From assembly GCA_033980235.1 (NCBI GenBank), contig CM067064.1:2096501-2160500 (forward strand): a stretch of DNA of 64,000 bases, written 5' to 3'. Source of the stretch: Diadema setosum. Its lineage: Eukaryota > Echinodermata > Echinoidea > Diadematoida > Diadematidae. Below the pieces are notes generated by a model, which was given only the letters and a program-made list of their open reading frames with translations, searched no databases and had not been told where the DNA came from. Position numbers and translations under genes: made by a program. Shown here in pieces: positions 47,301 through 59,100 of the stretch (positions within the stretch are counted from its first letter, which is position 1; every line of letters starts with the position of its first letter).

Positions 47301-48033
47301 TTAGACTTCATGGCACTGTGCTTCTGTTCCTCTCGTTGCCGAAGATTTCGCAATTAATGAAATACATTATTATGCGAGAAGTAAAAACAAACAAGCATAC
47401 AATCGCTAACAAAGGAAAGAAGGAAGGGACTTATTCTGGTTCCAATGTTTTGCTACCTTTGTTTGATAGGAACTTGTGACGCACTGCTGCAGCGTGATAT
47501 CTTGATTTCGAAACACATTGAAAATTGAGGCGCAAGTAACAGTTGTTCAATACTCCGCTTTGATTCTCGTTAAACAGGTGTTGAGATAACTAATTCAGCG
47601 ATTTCCGTCACCGATCCGGGAGCTCTGCGAGAAGGAGTGGCGGGACAGACCGTGTCCTTCAATCTTAACCTCACTGCTGGCAACGCTGGTAGCGTGAGCG
47701 GAACCAACCTCTGGCAGTTTACGGCCTTTGGAAGTCAAACTGCCGACGGGAGCTCAGTGAGTACAGACACATACAACGTTCCTCTGACCCCAGGGCAGGG
47801 CAGTACTGGCATTGCTTCTGGAGGAACAGCCATCTTTGACAATCTAGGTTTCGAGATCGATCTTTCTGGTGATGTGAACTGCGCTGATGTGCCTTACATT
47901 TGCGTGACAGCATCCCGGGGAGACTCAGCAAGTCCCGCCTTCACCCTCTCCGGTGTCCCAAGCGGCGACGTTCTGACGTCATGTCAACCCGTGACGTGTA
48001 GAGGTAAATAATAGTATTTTTATTATTATAATA

Positions 48034-48092
<59 letters not shown>

Positions 48093-51000
48093 GCAAGGAC
48101 CAGGTCTGCACGATTTTGATAGGAAACAAATAATATATTTGATTAGACATCTATTTGCACTTTAAACCTGGGAGGACAAAAAAAAAAAATGTGCACGCAC
48201 ACTTTGTAAAGTGTATTTGACATACATATTGAAATGACATGCTTCGAGAATCCGACCGGAGTATATTGGTAACAAACATTCAGAGAAAGTAAAAATAATG
48301 TATCAATGCATACTGTGTAATTGCATGCCAAGAAGTACATGCAGTCATGCTAGATTGAAAATCAACACTGATGTCATTGCAAAAGGACAAAATACTTTCG
48401 AAAAAGCTGAATTGCTGTGTCTGAAATGAAATCAACAGGTCAATTGTAATCAGCCCCATCTGCTCAACTAGGGTTTGTATCTTAAAGAGATATCGTCTTG
48501 ATGACTTCTTGTTAGTTATGATGAAAGTTTTTATGCAGATTTCTTACATCGTGATATTTATCTGCTACGTAATAATTATCATAATAATTATTATCTTTAA
48601 GAGGATAATTTTCTATCCACTAGGCTACCATCCTATCAAATTATTGTATATCATGTAAGAAAAAATGGCGTGCAAGCTCTATTTATGAAACCCTCTTAAA
48701 ATAGTACATTGTATTTAACAGGGCAAACCATTACAATGAGGCAAGGAGATTCTTTCTTAGCCTTTATCCATATTAAATTGCTATTTGCACAGCAGTTCGC
48801 AATGACGACGATTGGAGTCTTAGATCACTTTGAAAGGAAGATTTGTTTAGTTTTGTCATGTCCATTGTGAGTAATTCTAAATCTCATTATTGTGCAGGGG
48901 TTGAGCTGGACAGCTCCATGGTCACCGTCGTCGGATCCGTCCGCCAGGGAGAGAGCACCAACGTTACTCTCCTCGTCCTTTTAGAGGCTAACGCCGGTGG
49001 AGGTAGCGCGGTTGGGAGTGGTCTGTGGTCGGTTACCGGCTTTGCCAGCAACTACGCTAATGGCAGCGGAGTTCGCTTCGGTGAAAACACTATCAATTTG
49101 ACCCCATCTCAGGCCAATACCACTCTTAATTACGGACAGACAGCCACAATTGACGGCCTGATATTCAACCTTGATCTCCAGAGTGGACCGGTGTGTTCTC
49201 AGTTCCGTTATATCTGCGTTGAGATTGAGAAGGGCTCTACCCCATCCCCTGACTTCGATCTCACTCCTGCTCAGTCAGTCTCTTGTTATGAGGTTGAATG
49301 TAGAGGTAGGTGTTTGAAGAGTTCACGGGCAGAATTGTGTGGACAACGAAAACACCTTTGAACATTTTTTGTTTTTGTTTTCAATAACTTGGTATAACAT
49401 GTGCCCATCACGAGACCGACACCCAGGAGTCATACAGCCCATGAGTCCGACACTGGATAAAAGAGGGCAAGTAGTCCTACGCTAGGCAAACAAGGTACAC
49501 GAGTCCGACGCTCGATTGCATCACGGGCTCTGAATGTACGCAGTGTCGGTCCTGTTGACCTTGTTTGTCTGCTGGTGGACTCCGGGCCTTATTTACCTAT
49601 GGTCGTGATAGTATCGAGTTCATATTTTATCCCGTGGGCTGTGTGAATCATTGGCGTTTTTTACAATGTTGATATCGTGGTCTTTCTGACTCGTGGGTGT
49701 CCGGCTCATGTTATGACTCCAACATAACTGCCTCCTGACTTTTTTTCTGTTTTATTTGTTATGGTTCACATTGTTTGCATTGCCAGAGATTCAACTTCAT
49801 AGCACTGTTTCAACTGTACAAATAAACTAACAAGTATTTTAATGTAAGTTTCAACAATCGCAATAACCATAGCAACGATCGAAAAGCTGATAGCTGAGAG
49901 ACGTTGTACTAACAAAGAAAATGTTGATCATTCTGAGTGTTCAGAATTCTCCCAAGGACATGTCTGCAAAGGATTTTGGAATTTGTTCATAATTTTTAGA
50001 TGAGATGTTCTCATAAACATTAATTGACCGCAGTCATATCTTTGAGGTGAGTGATATTCTTCCCATTTATGCTCGGTTTTCTTTTCTCCGTCTTGACACG
50101 ATAGCAATATATCATGGCAACACTGCCGAGACGCACTATCCAGCCGTTTCTTACTACATATTGGAGATTCCTTAACAACGCAATTCCATACCATACAATA
50201 CCATTATACAATACCATACACTACAATACCATACCATACCATACCATACAATACAATACCATACCATACCATACAATACAATACCATACCATACCATACA
50301 ATACAATACAACACAATACAATACAGTACAATACAACACAATACAGTACAATACAATATAATACAATACGATACAGTACAATACAATACAATGCAATACA
50401 ATACAATACAGTACAATACACTACAACACAATATAAAAAGATACAGTACAATACAGTGCGATATTTGTGTCATTTGTAATTCTCATCAACAACTCGATCA
50501 TCTTCATATTAATCACTTTTTCATCCCGTGTTTTGATGCAGGTAATATCATATCGTGGCGAAACACATCAGGCTATAAACTAACTTGCTCCCTACCCTTT
50601 GTAAAAGGCTGTACGAAAAGTAACATCGTTGTTTTTAAAGATCGAAAAAATAAAAGCTTGATTTGTCTGATTTTCAATATTCATAGCAAATGATTGTGCT
50701 GTTGTTACTCTCCTTGCCGAAGATTTTGTAATTAATGAAAGACATGTGAGAATATAAAAAAGCATATAATCGCAAAAAAAAAAAACGAAAGAAGGAAGGG
50801 ACTTACTCTGCATAGTTCCAATGTTTTGCTACCTTTGTTTGATAGGAACTTGTGACGCATTTTTGCGACATGATATCTTGATTTCGAAACACAGTGAAAA
50901 TTGAGGCGCAAGTAACAGTTGTTCAATACTCCGCTTTGATTCTCCTTAAACAGGTGTTGAGATAACTAATTCAGCGATTTCCGTCACCGATCCGGGAGCT

Positions 51001-54000
51001 CTGCGAGAGGGAGTGGCAGGACAGACCGTGTCCTTCAATCTTAACCTCACTGCTGGCAACGCTGGTAGCGTGAGCGGAACCAACCTCTGGCAGTTTACGG
51101 CCTTTGGAAGTCAAACCGCGGACGGGAGCTCAGTGAGTACAGACACATACAACGTTCCTCTGACCCCAGGGCAGGGCAGTACCGGCATTGCTTCTGGTGG
51201 AACAGCCATCTTTGACAATCTAGGTTTCGAGATCGATCTTTCTGGTGATGTGAACTGCGCTGATGTGCCTTATATTTGCGTGACAGCATCCCAGGGCGAG
51301 TCAGCGAATCCCGACTTCACCCTCTCCGGTGTCCCAAGCGACGACGTTCTAACATCATGTCAACCCGTGACGTGTAGAGGTAACTAATAGTATTTTTTTT
51401 TTGGCTTCGCTGTGCCAGCAAGGACCAGGTCATCCCAATTTTGATAGGAAACAAATAACATATTTGATTCGACATCTATTTGCACTTTAAACCTGGGAGG
51501 ACAAAAAAAAAAATGTGCACGCACACTTTGTAAAGTACATTTGACATACACATTGGACTGACATGCTTCGAGAATCCGACCGGAGTATATTGGTAGCAAA
51601 CATTCAGAGAAAGTAAAAATAATGTATCAATGCACACTGTAATTGCATGCCGAGAAGTACGTGCAGTCATGCAAGTTTGAAAACCAATACTGATTTCATT
51701 GCAAAAGGACAAAATACTTTCGAAAAAGCTGAATTGCTGTGTCTGAAATCAACAGGTCCATTGTAATCAGCCCCATCTGCTCAACTAGGGCTTGTATCTT
51801 AAAGAGATATCGTCTTGATGACTTCTTATTAGTTATGATGAAAGTTTCAGTTTGTTTTCTCACATCGTGATATCGATCTGCTGCGTAATGAATAATTACA
51901 ATATACTTATCATTATACATAAGAGAGTTATATTTTCATCCAAAGGCGACCATTTTCTAACATTGTTGTATCATTATCACGTAATAAAGAGCTTAAGCTC
52001 TCTATATGAAATCCTCTTAGTATTTAACAGGCCACACCATTGCAATGAGGCAAGGAGATGTTTTTTAGAGCCTTTATCCATATTGAATTGCTATTTGTAA
52101 AGCAGTGCGCAATGACCACGATTGGAAGGAATCTAAGATCATTTTGAAAGGAAGAATTGTGTATTTTTGTCCTGGCTACTGTGAATAATTCTAAATCTCA
52201 TTATTGTGCAGGAGTTGAGCTGGACAGCTCCATGGTCACCGTCGTCGGATTCGTCCGACAGGGAGAGAGCACCAACGTCACTCTCCTCGTCCTCTTGGAG
52301 GCTAACGCCGGTGGAGGTAGCGCGGTTGGGAGTGATCTGTGGTCGCTTACTGGCTTTGCCAGCAACTACGCTAACGGCAGCGGAGTTCGCTTCGGTGAAA
52401 ACACTATCAATTTGACCCCATCTCAGGCCAATACCACTCTTAATTACGGACAGACAGCCACAATTGACGGCCTGATATTCAACGTTGATCTCCAGAGTGG
52501 ACCGGTGTGTTCTCAGTTCCGTTATATCTGCGTTGAGATTGAGAAGGGCTCTGCCGCATCACCTGACTTCGATCTTACTCCTGCTCAGTCAGTCTCTTGC
52601 TATGAGGTGGAATGTAGAGGTAGGTGTCAGACGAGTTCACAGCTAAATCTTTGTGGACAACGACAAAGCTTTCCACCATATTCCTTCCCTATACCATGAC
52701 ATAACCGCCTCTAACTTTACCTACACCTAAAGGACACTGTGTCAACAAAGATCTTACATCTACTTTAAATTACAGCAACTAGGATAGTGATTAAAAAAAA
52801 ACAACCGCTATAACTGAGAGTAATTGTCCTGACTATTGCAAAAAGAAATGTAATTCTTTTTGTCTTTTTCGGGGGTGGCATGACAAAGGTGGATTTAACA
52901 TTTTGTCTAAAGTTTTTTGGATGACACATTCTTATCACCATTTGTTTGAAATCACAATTTTGTGATAATTTGTGATTGTTAGATTACTGTTTTCTACTAC
53001 TACTAACTACTGCTACTACTACCATCATCATCATCATTATTATCATTTATCATCTTTTTCATATCATTAACTTTGTAAAAAAAATGATCATAAATGCTAT
53101 TATTATTAGATTATATCCATATGAAATCTTTCAACACAATGGTAAAATACAATGGACAAAGTGTATTTGAGATAAGGCAAATAAAAACAAAAACGAAGAA
53201 ACAACAACAAAAAAATCTTTTCCAAGTGGAAATGCTTCCGTGGGCGCAGAAAGGAACATCAATGACCAGGGATCAGTTCCATGAAAGTCTTATGAGAGAC
53301 TTTTTAAGACATAATTATGTGTGACTTCATGAAATGAATTCTACTTCTCTTTGAAAGTCTCTCATAGCTACATGAATTATGAGCGACATCAGCCATTCTG
53401 AGATTTATGTAAGACTTTCATGTGATGACTTCATGAAACGGATCCCAGGACCAGAGGTCTTCAGTCCCATTATTATCCCTCAAATCAGTAGTGCACATCA
53501 ACTAACAGATTTAGATCGACACTAAGTAAGTATATTATACTGGTTGCATAGTTTAACAGAGAGTATTCCATTATTCAGCACCTAATTTTGATTGTACTTG
53601 AATTGCAGGAGTCAACATCGCTTCCCTGAACACCACGCTGAACACTGACGAAGTTTTCCACGGTCAATCACAGAGCGTGTCCTTCAACGTCCAAGCCTCG
53701 GCCGACCCGGACTATGGCAGTGTGTCGGGCACAGGCCTCTGGGTAGTTACCGCTTGGGTCAGCGACTCATCGGACGGTGCCAATCCCATTGCAACATCCA
53801 ACATCAGTCTTTCCGCATCACAGGCTGACCAATCAGCTGAATCCGGAGGAACAATAAGTTTTAGCAACCTTGCATTCCCCCTTAACCTTAATACCACTCC
53901 CGAATGCGCCGATTTCAGTTTCTTCTGTGTTCAGCTCCAGCGAGACTCTGGCTCTTCCGTAGACTTCTCGCTGGAAGGAGACCTTGTTAGATGTGTGCCA

Positions 54001-56077
54001 ATCACATGCACAGGTAGCTTTTGCCATTACCATTATTATTCATCAGCCTAAAACCAGCATAATCGTTCCTCTGCTTTAGCCATCATGAGCATGATTTAAA
54101 AATAACTTGTGAAAGAATATTTATATGATGCTAAGGAGACGTTCCACGCCTAACCTGGGGAGTTTTGTAAAATGGTGGAAACTGGAAATATATGAAGGAA
54201 ACGACAAATTTTGAAATAGTTTGCTCAATCTCACCAACAAGCATGTAAAGAAGAGTAAGACAATCAGCGTGAAAAATATATATTTTGAAGAACAATACAA
54301 TTGGAATTAGATATGCTTATCCATCGGAATATCTACCAAAATGATTGAATGAACGTGAAGTCGGATAAAGCGGGCTGAAGACCAAAAAAGATAGAATAAT
54401 TTTTATTTAGGGGAATAGGTCAAATCCTTTGTCACCCAGCATTACTCTTTTTACTAGTAAACTCTTTATATCGCTCTAACCGTGAATCTAATTAACCTTG
54501 CATTTCCGTGTATTCTTTTCTTGCAATGCTGCACCATGATCCAGGACTCTGGATGGCTTTATTCTTCTTATGAACAACTTTTTAGAATAGTTGTCACAAA
54601 TATTGGGACCCAATAAAAGGTCGTAAAATATTCGTTTGGAATTTCTAACCAAAAAAAGGGAAGTTTCTAATCATGTTTAGGTATCTGATTGGCCAAGGTG
54701 ATGGAGGTCTAGTGCTGCTTTTTTTTTTTTCGTTTATCGTTAAACCTTTTCCGCATCCTTAAAGGTAATAATACTGCATATGATGTAACATTTCCATATA
54801 GAAACAAGAAAGAAATACAAATGTAGGGTTTATTTTCCTCTCAGCAAAAATGATTGGTAATTTCATTTCTCATGGTATTTTTTTTTTCTACATGGTAGAG
54901 GTAAGCTTCACAGTAATGGCAAAATGTACCCAAGCATGTTTTACGTTATGTAAAGATATTTATGTGTTTTCTGAATCAGTCCTACATTTCGACATTGACA
55001 CGAAAACATACGAAGCAAAGCTTCAATGAACGCTATGGAAATTTCTCGCCCTTTCAAACTTAGCCAATCACAATCAGTATAGCCCGGAATTCCATAGAAT
55101 TATTGTCTCACTAGTTAATAATGATTGCATTGAATACTTAGCCTATTGTTTTTCGATAAGTAGTAAACTTGCATAGGATAGACGGAGAAATGTACCAATG
55201 TGCCTGGTATTTTCGTATTCGTGTCCGTCTGTTCCTCCCATGTTTCGTCCAAGATGTGAATGAGTGTTCTAGCGCCCCCTGTCGTAATGGTGCAACGTGT
55301 ACTGACATCGTCAACGGATATACATGCCAATGTGCGGATGGTTTCGAAGGCCGTCACTGTGAAATCGGTAAGTTCTGGTAACCAAATCAACATGATGATA
55401 CAGGCTCTGAATCTCAAGTCATAATTTTCTGCCACCACAGCGCAAGAAGATGAAACAGATTTGATAAACATCTACCAAGAATCATTCTGATATTTTCTTG
55501 TTTCAAATTTGCTCCTATTTTTTTCGTTTCTTTGTGATGAGTTTTGGTGATGTGATATTTAGAAATTTACTATATAGATTGTGAAACGCTCTTGCATAAT
55601 CATTATATTTTAGGTGGTAGAAGCTTGACGGTGGATCACGTATTCTTTCCTGGGTTTATACAGTGCACTCCCGTTATAACGAACACGGTTATAACGAAAT
55701 TCCGGTTATAACGAATTAAAAATTTGGGCTGCAATGTCATCCACTCTATGTATTTATATTGTTTATTTGTTCGGTTATAACGAAATTCCGATATAACGAA
55801 AGAAAACTGCCGGTCCTGAGGACTTCGTTATAACGGGAGTCTACTGTATGTGTCCCTAAAAAGGGGCCTACCCAGTCCCGACGTTTTGGAAAGCATGTTC
55901 TTGCCGCTTTCAAGAGAATTCTTGCGATCAAGAAAACTCAAGTATGTGCTTGCCATTTATTTGTTATGATTGTTATCATGTATGTCAATATGTATTTGCT
56001 TACTAGGTCCTAATGAAAACAGTTGTTGATTACTGACGGGAGAACACTGTATAAATGAAACGAAAGAAGTGAATGAA

Positions 56078-56112
<35 letters not shown>

Positions 56113-59100
56113 AAAGATAAATAGATGAATAAATAAATACGTAAATAAATGAATGAATGAATAAGTAAATAAACAAATTCATAAATAAATAGATAAATAG
56201 ATAGATAAGTAAGTAAGTAAATAAATAAATAAATAATAGATAAATAAATACACAATACAGACTTGGAACACAATTATTTTCTCGTAGCATCACTTAAAAT
56301 GAGTAGGGATAAATCCTATTTTTCCTGTTTCTCTGTTTCTTTCATATCAAGACATAAATGAATGCGCAAGCTCTCCGTGCCAGAATGGAGGTACATGCAA
56401 CGATGAAGTAAACGGCTATTCTTGTGACTGTCCTGCGGGGTACACAGATGCTGAATGTCAGACTGGTAAGACAAGGAAAACCGATGTCGCTTTTAAAATA
56501 ATGTACTGTACCCTGCAATCTACCTTTCTGTGTACTGATTTTGAATAATAATAAAAAAACCCCAATACACATAGATAATGGCATGGAACAGCAGTAGATC
56601 GTTTTGGATTTCAAAGCTAGACGTTTTCGTGTAGAAAACATTTGAGATGACAAGAACAAGATAAGAATCTTTGTTGTAATTTGGTCAGAAATTCATTGAA
56701 AATAAAATAAGCCCGAAACTAACTGACGGATTTAATTCAAGTGATGGACAAGGGTACGTTCTCGCATAAGAACAATGTTCTCAATTGCTTAACACTCTTG
56801 TATGACTCGAACTTTTTACTCTAGAGCAATGGTCACGTTACTTCAACAAGTTACATTGTTGTGATATTACGACTAGGAACTGGTCGAGGAAAGCTGTTGG
56901 TTATGTACTCTTCAAGAGATTTGTATTAGCTGCATGATTTAACATGCAACACGGACCGAAACCGAGACCGAATTATCATAAAACTGTTCTGAAATGAAAA
57001 CAAAATAAAAATGAACTTAGTCGATTGTTGTTTTTCTGTTTCTCTGTCTCTTTCACATTCAGACATAAATGAATGCGCAAGCTCTCCATGCCAGAATGGA
57101 GGTACATGCAACGATGAAGTAAACGGCTATTCTTGCGACTGTCCAGCGGGGTACACAGGTGTAGAATGTCAAACCGGTAAGAGAAGAAAAGCCTTTACCG
57201 TACAAAACAATGTACTTCACAATCTATCTCTCTATTGTATTAATTTGCAAAGAACCATGCACATTACATTAATGACGAGATGAAACGGCAGTGTACATGG
57301 CAGACTGCAAAGCTAAAAGCTCTTATGTAAAAATAATTTCATTTGCTATGAAATAGAAAAAAAAAAATCTCTGCTTGATTTGGTGTTGAGACATAATGTG
57401 AAAATCAGTTTGTAGTAAACACAAGAAGTCGTAAAATTACTGGATGATTTCAATCAACGATGGAGATTAGGGCTCATATCTATTAAAAATGCGAAATTTC
57501 TGAGATGCCCTTCCAACCTCGAGTCTTCCTAGAAGCATATATTTGTGGCCGTCGGAGAAAAGGGCTCACCACCTGCTTTTGTAGGCGGACATGACATAAG
57601 TGAAATGGGTCGATGTTGTCAATCCTTAATTTTTAACATCCTTTCGAAAGAGCCATTCTTCTTCTACTTTTTGGTAAAGGTTGGGACCAGAAACTGGGAA
57701 ATGGGAATCAATAGAAGTCTTGCGCAGAATGTACTTGTAAAGTGTATGGCACTCCATCTTAATCTGATAATCCCTTTATAGTTCAGTTCAGTTCAGTTCA
57801 GTTTTTATTTCTGCATTTCAAAATCAATACAAATCCACAAATCAACAAAATACTTACATAGTCATTTACACAGCTAATATTCGTAACGTTTGGATCTTAC
57901 ATACATTTTTTTTTTCAAGAACGAATATCATATATGAAAGGAAGCAATAGGAGATGATAAAAATGAAATGCAGGGGACCATCATCATAAGCTAAGCTTGA
58001 CGAGGAAGATGGCCCCAGGTAAAGAGATACATAAGGAAAATCTTGCCACTCACTGAGTGGGGGGTAATTGTGCAAAGGGCACAACGAAGAAATACATAAA
58101 GAAAATCTTGCCACTCACTGAGTGGGAAGTAATTGTGCGAAGGGCGTGCGGTGCAGTGCGGTGTGCATTGTGTTGGGATGAATCTTGGTTTGTACGTTGA
58201 GTGTTATTTTGTGTATCAGTGTGATGAGGTGAATATTACTTCAGTTATGGCCGTGAACTCATTGTTTAGTGATGACTAGAAGTTTTACATCATCCTTTTT
58301 TGTCTCATTCATTGGAAAAAGCAAGGCCCTAATAAGAATTAAGTGCTTGCATAGACATTCAACTTCAAAGCTCCTTCTCTTGAAACACTTTGACAGAATT
58401 TCCACTTTCCATTATTTAGATGGGTTAGGAAAGTCCGTGTATAATGAGCTATACATCATTTTTTTTTTTTAAATCTTAGAGTTCTTTATTTTGAAATTTG
58501 CCTCCAACTAAAAGTTTATGAGCGGCGACTTTTTAGTAGTTTTGCGATGCAGAGTCTAATCTAAACAAAAACGAAGTACATTTAGGGTGTTGTCATTTTT
58601 TCCGTCTCTGTCACCTTCAGACATAAATGAATGCGCAAGCTCTCCATGCCAGAATGGAGGTACTTGCAACGATGAAGTAAACGGCTATTCTTGTGACTGT
58701 CCTGCGGGATACACAGATACAGAATGTCAGATCGGTAAGAGAAGGAAATCCAATGTCTGCAGATCTACTTTACTATATTATCTCTCAATATCAGATTTGG
58801 AAATGAACAATAGAAATACAACATTGATAAATTACAGTATACGTTACCGATTTGAAAGCGAAGTTTCTCATGTAGAAATGTTTACCAGAAGAAAAAAAAG
58901 AATCTCCTTTGTAATTTCGAACGAAATATCATGTGATGGATACAGTACTAAGCTTACTTCGGAATATCATGGTGGAGAAACTTGAATCTGTTTAAATAGG
59001 CCCTTGGGAATGAAATATGTTTTAAGTGTGGTTTTGTTTCTTTTTCAATTCTACTCAAAAATACAGTAAACTTACATAATCTGAGAGGTTTGTTAAAATT

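Larger units (their letters stand above)
55368..56351 (+). other. Intron 14
   Basis: Contains the pogo-like element (55661-55846) and the tetranucleotide array (56071-56252). The sequence just before the array (GGGAGAACACTGTATAAATG) looks like a retroelement 3' end. Confidence 0.6.

Noticed and set aside
50172..50479. Long YNTIQ or YCIVL repeat proteins
   Set aside because: Translation of the pentanucleotide array on either strand.
56342..56659. Minus-strand open frames across EGF exons
   Set aside because: Shadows of the + strand EGF exons, which have splice sites and cysteine patterns.
57570..57610. GACATAAGTGAAATGGGTCGATG resembling the start of an EGF exon (DINEC)
   Set aside because: Cysteine spacing does not follow and no EGF second half is present; similarity is too short.
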